Positions 1-7,274 of a stretch of DNA of 11,496 nt are shown in pieces. The DNA comes from Opitutales bacterium (GTDB lineage Bacteria; Verrucomicrobiota; Verrucomicrobiia; Opitutales; UBA2987), in assembly GCA_021772555.1 (NCBI GenBank), contig JAJFLT010000466.1, positions 1-11,496 of the forward strand, written 5' to 3'. Made by a program: the position numbers and the translations under genes. The stretch's first letter is position 1. The number at the start of each line of letters is the position of its first letter. Under the pieces are notes generated by a model. That model did not search any database. It saw only the letters and a list, made by a program, of their open reading frames with translations, and was not told the DNA's origin.

Positions 1-2
1 CA

Positions 3-536
3 TTATACAAGGTTTCCGCCTATGCCTATGGCTCGACACCCGTAGGAATAGAATTCGATGGACACCCAGGGACTATCCTGGATTCGTATGTAACAGCAGA
101 GGGCGGGGGCGGTGCGATCGAATCTATCGGAGTTTTAATGAACGATTCCGCTACCACACCAACTGGAGGCGGCACCGCAACATTCACCAATGTGGAAATA
201 AACGCCTCCGGCAGCACCTCCAATGTCGCGTTGCGACTGGATGATTTCTCTTTTGTTACTTTTAAGGATAGCATGGCGAGCGCATTGGATACTGGAGGAA
301 TCGGAGTCGAGTTAGTTGATTTGTCTGAGGCTAGCATTACCATCTTCAATAGCCAAATTACGGGTTTTAACGAATCCATCGATCACAACAATAAAGTAGT
401 CAATGTGGTTCATACGCAGTTATCACCCCCATTAGCAAATGCTTTTAGTGGACATCAAATTACACTGACGAATTGCTACGACGATCTTTTCCTTCCGATC
501 ATACCAGATTTAGAGCCGGATCCGGGGGCACCTTAA
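3..536 (+). CDS. C-terminal part of a probable right-handed beta-helix surface protein (5' truncated)
   Basis: The frame is open from the window edge, so the true start lies upstream; 177 residues and a TAA stop are visible. Seen: a Gly/Ser/Thr/Asn-rich sequence of short beta-prone segments with recurring patterns such as 'ATFTNVEINASG', 'ASITIFNSQITG' and 'VVNVVHTQLS'. It ends in 'QITLTNCYDDLF' and an acidic, proline-containing tail. Repeated short strands ending in N/S/G turns are typical of parallel beta-helix and pectate-lyase-like surface proteins, which often close with a 'TCxGVYDENF'-like cap resembling the C-terminus here. No catalytic residues can be assigned. It converges on holB with a 25-bp gap and no obvious terminator hairpin. 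A structural or tail-fibre-like role is possible; the function is unknown. Confidence 0.6.
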   Translation, partial: LYKVSAYAYGSTPVGIEFDGHPGTILDSYVTAEGGGGAIESIGVLMNDSATTPTGGGTATFTNVEINASGSTSNVALRLDDFSFVTFKDSMASALDTGGIGVELVDLSEASITIFNSQITGFNESIDHNNKVVNVVHTQLSPPLANAFSGHQITLTNCYDDLFLPIIPDLEPDPGAP

Positions 537-561
537 TTCTGTATGATCGGCTGAATTCCTT

Positions 562-1506
562 TCACCTTCTTGCGGTCCAGTGGCGGAGGGAGGCGAGGAG
601 GAAGAATTCGAGGGCGGCACCGTCGCTGAGGTTGACTTCAAGCAACCCGGTAATTCGCTCAAGGCTGGCGATGGCCCCTGCTAATGCGGGATAGGGTATG
701 TCTTGGCCCGCGTCGATGCTTTGGGTGAAAAATGCCCTGGTGTGATCTTCGATTTCCCGTAAGAGCCGCTGGCGGACGCCTTTGGCCAAGCCCGTTTTGG
801 AGGCCTCTTTTTCTTCATCGGCCAAACCTTCGGGCAGGGCTGCTTTTTCCTCATTCCAGGCCGAATCGGCGAGGGATTTTTGCAAGTTGAGAAAACGTGT
901 CAGGAGGCCGTAAAGGGCGATCACCCTATCGGCCTTGTCCCCGCTGCTGCGCACTCCCTGGACCAAACCCGCCAGCCAATTTTTATAATCACTGAGCCAG
1001 TTCGCCCAGTCCTCCCCGGCCAGCGCGTCCACATCGACCGGCAGGCGGAAGCTGAAAGTCCTGCTGCGAATGGTTTCGAGAAGATTGTATGGACGGGTGG
1101 TAAGAAGCAGAATGTTGGTGTCGGCAGGCGGTTCTTCGAGGGTTTTTAAAAAGGCGTTGGCGGAGGCGATGTTCATGCGGTCGGCCTCGTAAACAAGGGC
1201 CACTTTGCGGTTCCCCTGGCTGGGGCTGTGCTGGATGGCCCGGATCATCTCGCGGGTGGCATCGATACGTATGCGCCGCGCTTTGTGAGAGGGGCGCAGG
1301 GTAAACAAATCGGGATGCCCGGATGCTTTTCCCGGTGCTTCCAGCAGGACACCAGCCAAGGCCAGCGCGACTGCCTCCAGGGTGGCCAGGCTTCTGCCAT
1401 GCAGAAGGATGCCGTGGGCAAGACGGTTTTTATCGAGGGAACGCTGGAGAATCTTTACCGGCCGGCAGGAGCGTAGCGGCTCATCCAATGCGCTGACTAA
1501 GTTCAT
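562..1506 (-). CDS. holB: DNA polymerase III subunit delta' (clamp-loader AAA+ protein)
   Basis: This is the delta' subunit of the clamp loader, which helps load the beta sliding clamp onto primed DNA in the cytoplasm. The protein has 314 residues; E. coli delta' has 334. Family signatures are 'GHPDLFTL' (63-70), 'KVALVYEADRMNIASANAFL' followed by KTLEEPP (101-127), and the arginine-containing 'IRSRT' motif (146-150) in the position of the usual SRC. The Walker A position reads HGRSLATLE (36-44), with no GxxGxGKT. The four zinc-binding cysteines of many delta'/gamma proteins are also absent (Cys14 is the only cysteine in the N-terminal domain). Lack of ATP binding is normal for delta'. The ATG at 1506 overlaps the end of tmk by 26 bp, and tmk-holB adjacency is widespread, which supports both calls and translational coupling. 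Confidence 0.93.
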   Translation of the reverse strand: MNLVSALDEPLRSCRPVKILQRSLDKNRLAHGILLHGRSLATLEAVALALAGVLLEAPGKASGHPDLFTLRPSHKARRIRIDATREMIRAIQHSPSQGNRKVALVYEADRMNIASANAFLKTLEEPPADTNILLLTTRPYNLLETIRSRTFSFRLPVDVDALAGEDWANWLSDYKNWLAGLVQGVRSSGDKADRVIALYGLLTRFLNLQKSLADSAWNEEKAALPEGLADEEKEASKTGLAKGVRQRLLREIEDHTRAFFTQSIDAGQDIPYPALAGAIASLERITGLLEVNLSDGAALEFFLLASLRHWTARR

Positions 1507-2242
1507 TCCATAGTTTATCTTCGATCCATTTACGGGACCTGCTGCCGTCGACCACGATAAAACGCTCCGGCAGGGCTTTGGCCAACAGGAGATAACCTTC
1601 CCGCACCTTGCGGTAAAAATCGATGGTTTCGCTCTCCATACGATCAGGTAAATCGGTGGTGCGGTGCTTTATACGGGCAAATCCGGTTTCGGCGGGTACG
1701 TCGAGAACCACCGTGATATCGGGTATAATGTCCCCCACGGCAAAAGTGTTGATGATGTGCACCGGCTCGGCGGAAATCTGCCGCCCCACTCCCTGATAGA
1801 CCGTAGTGGAATCGAGAAAGCGGTCACAGAGGATAATCTTTCCTTTATCCAGAGAAGGGACGATCAATTCGCGCACCAATTGGGCCCGGCTGGCGGCAAA
1901 AAGGAGAAGTTCGGCCTGCGGTGAAATTTTTGTGCTGGGCGAGGCGTGCTTGAGCAGGTGGCGAATTTCTTCTCCAATTTCGGTCCCGCCAGGTTCACGG
2001 GTGCATATGACCGGGTAACCGGCATCCTCGAAGCGCGTCGATAAACGGCTTATCTGGGAGGTTTTGCCGCTGCCTTCGGAGCCCTCGAATGAAATGAGCA
2101 ATCCACGCTTCTTGCGGGTAGGTTTCGCCCTCTTGACTTTGGTCTTGGCCTTGGCGGTAGCCGTGGTTTTTTTCTTTGCCGGGGTGCGAACCCGGGCGGC
2201 TTTGGCAGATTTTTTAGGAACAGCTTTTTTTCTAGGTGGCAT
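1481..2242 (-). CDS. tmk: Thymidylate kinase with a lysine-rich N-terminal tail
   Basis: Phosphorylates dTMP to dTDP with ATP in dTTP synthesis. The catalytic core, from about residue 47, has the P-loop GSEGSGKT (54-61), 'CTREPGGTEIGEEIR', the 'DRFLDSTTVYQG' motif (DR plus the ST-YQG dTMP-pocket signature) and 'DRMESE' in the lid/C-terminal part. Total length is 253 residues; typical enzymes have about 205-215. The excess is residues 1-46: 15 Lys, 6 Arg, 9 Ala, 6 Thr and 5 Pro, with no acidic residue, much like a histone H1 tail. The ATG at 2242 has no clear Shine-Dalgarno. A TTG codon just before the core ('LLISFEG') could start a normal-length enzyme, but the uninterrupted low-complexity coding tail favours the ATG. 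It lies 116 bp after the PfkB kinase gene and overlaps holB, probably as one transcription unit. Confidence 0.95.
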   Translation of the reverse strand: MPPRKKAVPKKSAKAARVRTPAKKKTTATAKAKTKVKRAKPTRKKRGLLISFEGSEGSGKTSQISRLSTRFEDAGYPVICTREPGGTEIGEEIRHLLKHASPSTKISPQAELLLFAASRAQLVRELIVPSLDKGKIILCDRFLDSTTVYQGVGRQISAEPVHIINTFAVGDIIPDITVVLDVPAETGFARIKHRTTDLPDRMESETIDFYRKVREGYLLLAKALPERFIVVDGSRSRKWIEDKLWNELSQRIG

Positions 2243-2358
2243 GGTTATTTCAAATGCTTTTCGTTTTAATTGGGAAAACAGATTTTCAGTTATGTAATTG
2301 AGCTATCGGTAAAAGAAAATCAGACGCCGTTAAAGCAATCAACAGAATTGAGGCAAGT

Positions 2359-3474
2359 CTATTGATAATTACGGATAAAGTTTTCGATTTCAAAGAGTGA
2401 GGGGCTCCTGCCGTTGCGAACGTAAAATCCCGATGCAGTTACAGCCATTGTGAGGCAGGCGGGCGGGCTCAAACCGATGATCTGGGCAATCGCGTAAGCG
2501 GCATTGAAGTGATCGCCCGCGCCGGTCTCTAGAACGGGGTTTTTCTCAAACGGGCCGGGCGTCCACCAGGCCTCCCCTTTCTGCGCGCAGACGGCGGAGT
2601 CCCGGGGGTGAATGACGACTGTGGGAATGTCCAGGTCCTGGCAGAGGCGGCGGGCCATGGTTTTGAGGCCCTCCTCATTTGGCTCGAGGGGCTCATGCCC
2701 GCATAGCTGAAAAACCCGCTGCGCTTCCTTCAGGTTAAGACCCAGGGTAACGTAACCGTGATGGCAAAAGCGTTTGATGGTTGCCAATACGCTTTGCACG
2801 TCGCCATCGGTTCGCTTTTCGGGATCGGCCAGGTCGAAATAGAAATAACGGCCCCCTTCCCTCGGTCCTAGGTTGGGCAAAATTCTTTCAACAATAGATG
2901 TTAAAATATCTGTCATGCGGGGGACCATGGTCCAGTTCACCATGGCCACGAGGTCGGCCCGGGAAATGGCGTCGATGAAAAGACCCTCCCCCACAGTACC
3001 TAATATTTCCTGGTAACTGATCGCCTCTAGTGAGGAGGTTTCACCTAACAGGATCTTGCCATCATCAAACTCGAGGGCATTGGTCAGGCCGGGTTCACAA
3101 AGGGAAACGGCCTCCGTGCGTTCGGCCAGTTCTTTAAAAACTGGATGCACATCGGGCCGACCCAGAGAACCGATATATTTCACGTTCAAACCAGCCTGCA
3201 ACAGAGCATGGGCCATTATGGGACCATTGCCCCCCAATTTTTCCGTCTGCCGGTAAAGCTCGATATTGGTGCTTTTGCCAGCCGCAGCCGCTATGCGCTG
3301 GGCAAACTGTTCGATGGTTGAAATGGAGGAAAAATTCTTCCCCCGCCCGATACGACGGTCCACCACGGACATTATCCGGTCAACGAATCCGTCAAACCCA
3401 ACGAACGCCAATTTACCCGAGACGAGGCCGCTTTTTTTAGCCAATTCCTCAAGAGTTTTCGATTGATAATTCAT
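2359..3474 (-). CDS. PfkB/ribokinase-family carbohydrate (or nucleoside) kinase
   Basis: This cytoplasmic kinase should transfer phosphate from ATP to a hydroxyl of a sugar or nucleoside. From the ATG at 3474 it has 371 residues. Seen: an N-terminal 'FVGFDGFVDRI' segment (24-34), the Gly-rich 'LGGNGP' (80-85) that in the family contacts substrate, and the C-terminal PfkB signature 'ETGAGDHFNAAYA' (316-328), whose GAGD carries the catalytic-base Asp321. His follows this Asp where Ala or Ser is commoner. The body is longer than ribokinase (about 310 residues). The substrate cannot be told from the sequence. An in-frame TTG at 3495 would add seven residues; neither start has a convincing Shine-Dalgarno, so the ATG is preferred. 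It is divergent from the ExbB/TolQ gene and upstream of tmk-holB on the same strand. Confidence 0.88.
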   Translation of the reverse strand: MNYQSKTLEELAKKSGLVSGKLAFVGFDGFVDRIMSVVDRRIGRGKNFSSISTIEQFAQRIAAAAGKSTNIELYRQTEKLGGNGPIMAHALLQAGLNVKYIGSLGRPDVHPVFKELAERTEAVSLCEPGLTNALEFDDGKILLGETSSLEAISYQEILGTVGEGLFIDAISRADLVAMVNWTMVPRMTDILTSIVERILPNLGPREGGRYFYFDLADPEKRTDGDVQSVLATIKRFCHHGYVTLGLNLKEAQRVFQLCGHEPLEPNEEGLKTMARRLCQDLDIPTVVIHPRDSAVCAQKGEAWWTPGPFEKNPVLETGAGDHFNAAYAIAQIIGLSPPACLTMAVTASGFYVRNGRSPSLFEIENFIRNYQ

Positions 3475-3581
3475 TAAAACAAGATGGTTGATCAATGGAT
3501 AGGGGAATATTGTGAAAAGGCTGTGCCAACGGCAACCTTTAATGAACAGGATGCGGAATATTAGATGCGAGTCGTCGCCGG

Positions 3582-3749
3582 TCCTGACACTTGAACACTT
3601 CTTCCCTCTCGAAACAGGTGTCGGGTTTCAGTGTTCAGGTTTCGGGTAAGGTTGAACGGGCTGTCCCCAGCACATTTTAGGGAGTTCAGGATCATAGTTT
3701 GCGGATACCAAGGTATCCTGACACCCGACACCTGAAGACTTTTTCCCTC
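3582..3749. repeat. Heptameric intergenic repeat tracts in direct and inverted orientation
   Basis: The 371-bp gap between the PfkB kinase and ExbB/TolQ genes holds short 7-bp periodic tracts with consensus near ACCYGAM. A + strand tract at 3582-3608 (units TCCTGAC, ACTTGAA) ends in CTTCTTCCCTC. A second + strand tract at 3716-3749 (units TCCTGAC, ACCCGAC, ACCTGAA) ends in CTTTTTCCCTC and is exactly one heptamer longer. Between them, 3615-3647 is a minus-strand tract of four units and a partial fifth. The 11-mer CAGGTGTCGGG (3615-3625) is perfectly complementary to CCCGACACCTG (3724-3734), so a long stem-loop is possible. Heptamer repeats of this style exist as intergenic short tandem repeats in other bacteria; the role here is unknown. 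The remainder of the gap shows no gene. Confidence 0.65.
3703..3718. repeat. Perfect short inverted repeat upstream of the ExbB/TolQ gene
   Basis: GGATACC and GGTATCC are perfect 7-bp arms separated by two bases (AA). It overlaps the start of the second heptamer tract and lies about 130 bp before the ExbB/TolQ start. It could be an operator or part of the repeat element. It has no T-run, so it is not a terminator on the + strand. Confidence 0.4.
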
Positions 3750-3845
3750 AATTTTGTTTGGGCTGCGATAAAAAAAATCGATCCGGGAAACATTCAGGTT
3801 TGCCAAAACGGGTTCGTCTTTTCGTTAATAGCAGAACACATAACA

Positions 3846-4589
3846 ATGAGCCTCGGAATCAGCATCTACTCCAGTATGGCGGCCCTTGGTGGAACGGGCG
3901 TTTGGACTTACTTCCAACATTCCAACTTCGCCGGGAAATGCATCGTCATCGCCCTGCTCTTTTTCAGCCTCCTGGCCTGGACGGTGATGATCGGGAAATA
4001 CCTGGAACTTTCCCGCCTGCGGGACCTCAACCGCAACCTCGAAAAAAGGCTGAGTGAGGTTCTCTCGATCCTCAACATCGAACGACCCTTCTGGCAAAAT
4101 GTGCGCGGCCCTTATGCCGATTTGATGCGGGCTGCGGTGCACGCTTACTACCGAATCGACTCCGGAAGGGCGTCCAAGGCAGCCCGTATCGGCCACGTGG
4201 AAAATGCCTTGCAACGGGTGGTGGCACGGGCCGCCATAACCTATGAGGGCAAGATGGTCCTGCTCGGCTCGATTGTCACCGGGGCGCCTTTTCTGGGACT
4301 TCTGGGAACGGTTTGGGGGGTCATGGATGCTTTTGGAAACATCGCCTTGAAGAGCACCGCCAGTATTCAAATGCTGGCGCCGGGAGTCTCGGGAGCGCTC
4401 CTCACCACGGTGGCGGCTTTGCTCGTGGCCATTCCCTCCGTTTTCGGATACAATTTTTTGCTCACCCAAACCAAAATCGCCATCACCGAAGTGGAAAATT
4501 TCGCCAGTTCCCTGGCCGACCGCATCGAAATCGAGGCGATCGAAGTGGAGGACTCGGCGGGAGCGGAACCGTTAACCCTGGAAAGCTGA
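3846..4589 (+). CDS. MotA/TolQ/ExbB-family proton channel subunit
   Basis: An inner-membrane subunit that, with the ExbD/TolR partner, uses the proton motive force to drive a TonB/TolA-type protein. From the ATG at 3846 it has 247 residues. Three membrane segments are visible: about 32-50 (IVIALLFFSLLAWTVMIGK region), 137-157 and 181-203. A cytoplasmic loop lies between the first two, as in the family. The hallmark 'GAPFLGLLGTVWGVMDAF' (146-163) is intact. The frame stays open to 3699, but that stretch translates the intergenic repeats and is unlikely to be coding. No strong Shine-Dalgarno precedes the ATG. TolQ versus ExbB cannot be decided: the first helix ('LLAWTVMIGK') is TolQ-like, but no tolB or pal follows. 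The next gene begins 12 bp downstream. Confidence 0.92.
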   Translation: MSLGISIYSSMAALGGTGVWTYFQHSNFAGKCIVIALLFFSLLAWTVMIGKYLELSRLRDLNRNLEKRLSEVLSILNIERPFWQNVRGPYADLMRAAVHAYYRIDSGRASKAARIGHVENALQRVVARAAITYEGKMVLLGSIVTGAPFLGLLGTVWGVMDAFGNIALKSTASIQMLAPGVSGALLTTVAALLVAIPSVFGYNFLLTQTKIAITEVENFASSLADRIEIEAIEVEDSAGAEPLTLES

Positions 4590-4601
4590 CAGAAATCCTG
4601 C

Positions 4602-5027
4602 ATGGCACGCACATTCCACCGAAAAGAGCGCCTCAGCGCTTTGTCCGAAATCAATGTTACGCCTTTGATCGACCTGGCTTTCGCTTTACTCATTATTTTC
4701 ATGATCACTGCCCCTCTGCTGGAGCAATCGATCACCCTGGAACTCCCGGTGGAATCGCCCAAGTCCCAGGAACAATCCACCGAACCGCGATTTCAAACGA
4801 TTTCCATCGATGGAGAGGGCATTTATTATTGGAACACCCGGCCCGTTACGCTTGTTGAATTATCGGGGTTGCTGGAAAATTTATCCCGGCAATCCAGCCC
4901 ATCGGTTTTAAACATCCGGGCGGATGCCGCCCTGCCCTACCAGAAAGTCGTCTCGCTCATCGACCTGATACAACAAAACGACCTGTCGGACATCAGTCTA
5001 GATACGCAGGTGGGCAACTCGCCATGA
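4602..5027 (+). CDS. ExbD/TolR-family biopolymer transport protein
   Basis: Partner of the preceding channel. It is a single-pass inner-membrane protein with a periplasmic domain, 141 residues, normal for the family. A short basic cytoplasmic N-terminus leads to 'SEINVTPLIDLAFALLIIFM' (15-34), which contains the conserved membrane aspartate (Asp24) required for proton coupling in ExbD/TolR. It continues into 'TAPLLEQSITLELP'. The periplasmic part ('TISIDGEGIYYW', 'LNIRADAALPYQKVVSLIDL') follows the usual fold. Its TGA stop overlaps the ATG of the TonB-like gene (ATGA at 5024-5027), which implies translational coupling and a stoichiometric complex. Confidence 0.92.
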   Translation: MARTFHRKERLSALSEINVTPLIDLAFALLIIFMITAPLLEQSITLELPVESPKSQEQSTEPRFQTISIDGEGIYYWNTRPVTLVELSGLLENLSRQSSPSVLNIRADAALPYQKVVSLIDLIQQNDLSDISLDTQVGNSP

Positions 5028-5794
5028 AAAACCACTCGAAAAAGGGACTTTACTATTCGGCCCTCATTCACGGACTGGTTTTGCTCTTGCTGGTGGCCGG
5101 AACTTTTTTGAGCGCCTTCCAAAAACAACCGGAACCACACGTTTTCCATTTGCAGGCGCCGCCCGGGAACATTCCAAGCGAAGTGCCTTCAGTTTCCCAA
5201 CCAGCCCCGCCCCTATCGGTCGAACTTCCCACTCTGGAAAGCGCCCGGCCATTACCGCAACCGCCGCCGCCCAGACAAAAACCGATTCCAAAGGTAAATA
5301 AATCCGTTAACAAGCCAGCGGCCAAACCCATGTCTCACGACCAATTTGTAAAGAATTACGCCCAAACCAACCCCGCGAAACGCACCAGACCGCCGACTAA
5401 ACGAAAGAATCCGCCGCTCGTGCCGTCCATTGATATAACCAGCATCAGCGAAGAGCTAAACCGAAACCTTTCCAGTCCCAATTCCACCGCCGAAGACCGC
5501 GCCCTCGCCGCCGAGGAGCAGAGCCGACTGAAAACTTTTCAAAATAAAATTTACGAGTTACTCAACCGGGCCTGGAGAAAACCCCAAAATCTTTCCGGAG
5601 CCCAATATGTGGCCACTGTTCGCTTTACCGTGACGATGGACGGCCGCGTTCTTTTCCAGGAATTATCAAAACCATCCGGGAACGAGATTTTTGATTCTTC
5701 GATCCGAGCCGCCTTCTCCCAGGTGGGAGCGGCGGAACCCCCACCGTGGGGAAAACCAGCACAAATGGTACTCACTTTTCGTTTGACCGAGTAG
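5024..5794 (+). CDS. TonB/TolA-like energy transducer
   Basis: A periplasm-spanning protein expected to carry energy from the ExbB/ExbD-type motor to outer-membrane or envelope partners. It has 256 residues. A short basic N-terminus leads to one membrane helix (about 10-32) with a Ser12-x3-His16 pattern like the functionally important Ser/His of TonB. A proline-rich, then Lys/Pro-rich spacer (about 46-134) follows, and then a C-terminal domain (about 170-256): 'FQNKIYELLNRAWRKP', 'VATVRFTVTMDGRVLFQEL', 'SSIRAAF' and 'PPPW', ending in a beta-strand 'MVLTFRL'. The 'Y-x3-L-x2-AW-x-KP' helix resembles TolA as much as TonB, so the name is left open. ATGA overlap with the ExbD/TolR gene; 25 bp to the response regulator. 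Confidence 0.88.
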   Translation: MKNHSKKGLYYSALIHGLVLLLLVAGTFLSAFQKQPEPHVFHLQAPPGNIPSEVPSVSQPAPPLSVELPTLESARPLPQPPPPRQKPIPKVNKSVNKPAAKPMSHDQFVKNYAQTNPAKRTRPPTKRKNPPLVPSIDITSISEELNRNLSSPNSTAEDRALAAEEQSRLKTFQNKIYELLNRAWRKPQNLSGAQYVATVRFTVTMDGRVLFQELSKPSGNEIFDSSIRAAFSQVGAAEPPPWGKPAQMVLTFRLTE

Positions 5795-5819
5795 GATCAC
5801 ATCCCCGGCAAATTGTAGC

Positions 5820-7220
5820 ATGAATCTTTCCGGAAGTGAAATTCTCCTCGTTGAAGACGAGCCCTTGCTGCGGAAACGCCTGACAGCCACTCTGGAGCAC
5901 TGGGAGGCCGATGTCGTGGCAGTCGGATCTCTGGAGGATGCCCGGCGGGCGCTACAGGACCTCTCATTTGATTTTGCCCTCATCGATATTAACCTGCCGG
6001 ATGGTCTGGGTCTGGACCTGTTGCGGGAAAACCGGTTCTCACCGAACACCGGGGTCGTCATTATGACGGCGGAAAACGGCGTCAAGAGCGCAGTCGAGGC
6101 AATGCGCCTGGGGGCGGGAGATTACCTGGGTAAACCTTTCAACCACGAAGAACTGCCCCTCGCTTTCGAACGAAGCCGCCAGATCAAAAAATCCGCCCGC
6201 CTGCGCGAACACCAGCAGGAGGCCGAATCGAAAAACAAGGACATTTTTTTCTTCGGTCAAAGTCTGGCCACAGTTAAAGGACAGATGGAAAAAATCCTCC
6301 TGGCGGACCGTCGCTTAAAGGAGGGCCTGCCTCCGGTCTTGATCGAGGGTGAAACCGGCACCGGAAAGACTTCCATCGCTCGTTGGCTGCATCAGGAAGG
6401 GCCCCGGAGAGACCAACCGCTGGTCGAAATCAACTGTTCTTCCCTGCCTGAAACGCTGGCTGAATCGGAACTATTCGGACACGAAAAAGGCGCCTTCACG
6501 GATGCCCGCAGCACCCGTATCGGGCTCTTTGAAGCGGCCGATGGGGGAACCCTGTTTCTGGACGAAATTCCCAGCCTTTCCGCCTCCATCCAGGCCAAGG
6601 TGCTGACTGCCCTGGAGGACGGAAAAGTTCGACGGGTGGGCGGAAACCGGGAAATCCCCATCAATGTCCGCCTCATTGCGGCCACCAACAAAGATCTCCG
6701 AAACCTGGCCGCGGAAGGAGAATTTCGGGAAGACCTTTACCACCGGCTCGATTTATTGCGGCTGAACATACCGCCCCTGCGGGAAAGAGGACTCGATATT
6801 CTCAAACTTTCGGAGCAGCTTCTAAAGGGATTGGCGGAACGCTATCGAGTCGAAATTCCGGCCATTTCAAAAATCGGCGCGGAACGCTTACGGCACTACC
6901 CGTGGCCGGGAAATGTGCGGGAGCTGGCCCATGAACTGGAACGGTCGATTGTCCTGGGTGACAGCGATGAACTTGAACTTTCACGATTGGAAAACGGAGT
7001 TGAAACAAGTCCTAATACTGAAGATAAGGCAGCTCCTACCACCGGTTGGATGAAAGATGGCTGGACACTCCCGGAGAGCGGATTCAGCCTCGATGATACG
7101 ATCGACCGGTTGATCGCGCTGGCTCTTGCACAAACTAAGGGAAATGTCTCCTCAGCGGCCCGCCTGCTTGGGGTTAAGCGCGACTATATCCGCTATCGTC
7201 TCTCCGGCAAACGCTCTTAA
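5820..7220 (+). CDS. NtrC-family sigma-54-dependent response regulator
   Basis: Enhancer-binding transcription activator of 466 residues with the full three-domain layout. The receiver domain (about 6-120) has the acidic pair Glu12/Asp13, phospho-acceptor Asp56, Thr83 and Lys105. The AAA+ domain (about 145-380) has Walker A GETGTGKT (177-184), a GAFTDA loop (224-229), Walker B 'TLFLDE' (244-249), the FREDLYHRL arginine-finger region (302-310), 'PPLRER' and 'WPGNVREL' (362-369). A Fis-type helix-turn-helix is at 442-461. The sigma-54-contact loop is normally GAFTGA; here its fifth residue is Asp. The gene follows the TonB-like gene by 25 bp, so it is probably in that operon. Its likely kinase is encoded at 9550-11013, and its likely binding sites lie just after its own stop codon (7231-7294). 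Confidence 0.96.
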   Translation: MNLSGSEILLVEDEPLLRKRLTATLEHWEADVVAVGSLEDARRALQDLSFDFALIDINLPDGLGLDLLRENRFSPNTGVVIMTAENGVKSAVEAMRLGAGDYLGKPFNHEELPLAFERSRQIKKSARLREHQQEAESKNKDIFFFGQSLATVKGQMEKILLADRRLKEGLPPVLIEGETGTGKTSIARWLHQEGPRRDQPLVEINCSSLPETLAESELFGHEKGAFTDARSTRIGLFEAADGGTLFLDEIPSLSASIQAKVLTALEDGKVRRVGGNREIPINVRLIAATNKDLRNLAAEGEFREDLYHRLDLLRLNIPPLRERGLDILKLSEQLLKGLAERYRVEIPAISKIGAERLRHYPWPGNVRELAHELERSIVLGDSDELELSRLENGVETSPNTEDKAAPTTGWMKDGWTLPESGFSLDDTIDRLIALALAQTKGNVSSAARLLGVKRDYIRYRLSGKRS

Positions 7221-7230
7221 TCGGAAATGA

Positions 7231-7250
7231 ATTGGGAAATATTTCCCAAT
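7231..7250. promoter_or_regulatory. Perfect 20-bp palindrome, candidate upstream activator site 1
   Basis: ATTGGGAAAT followed by its exact reverse complement ATTTCCCAAT, eleven bases after the response-regulator stop. Its centre is about 162 bp upstream of the predicted sigma-54 start point, a normal distance for an NtrC-type enhancer site. It has no loop and no T-run, so a terminator is less likely. Binding by the adjacent regulator is inferred. Confidence 0.65.
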
Positions 7251-7274
7251 CAAAATAGCCGATTTCTTGAAATA

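Noticed and set aside
516..525. CCGGATCCGG palindrome at the end of the beta-helix gene
   Set aside because: It is inside coding sequence, has no loop or T-run, and is not a convincing terminator or operator.
3475..3495. TTG start extending the PfkB kinase by seven residues
   Set aside because: The extra residues add no family feature and the TTG has no convincing Shine-Dalgarno; the ATG at 3474 is simpler.
3658..3671. GG-N10-GC spacing suggesting another sigma-54 promoter upstream of the ExbB/TolQ gene
   Set aside because: Only the GG and GC match; the rest of the TGGCACG and TTGCA boxes is absent.
3699..3845. 49-codon in-frame extension of the ExbB/TolQ protein from a TTG
   Set aside because: It would translate the hairpin and heptamer repeats; the family N-terminus fits the ATG at 3846.
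3825..4469. 214-codon open frame on the minus strand opposite the ExbB/TolQ gene
   Set aside because: It lies fully antisense to a well-supported family gene, has a low-complexity His/Gln/Gly-rich composition, and shows no domain, ribosome site or neighbour logic.
4313..4858. 181-codon + strand frame spanning the ExbB/TolQ and ExbD/TolR genes
   Set aside because: It is an out-of-frame shadow of two genes with clear family motifs; its Gly/His/Arg-rich translation matches nothing recognisable.
7231..7250. Palindrome read as the terminator of the regulator operon
   Set aside because: It is AT-centred with no loop and no T-run, and a related copy 44 bp downstream with sigma-54-type spacing fits a binding site better.
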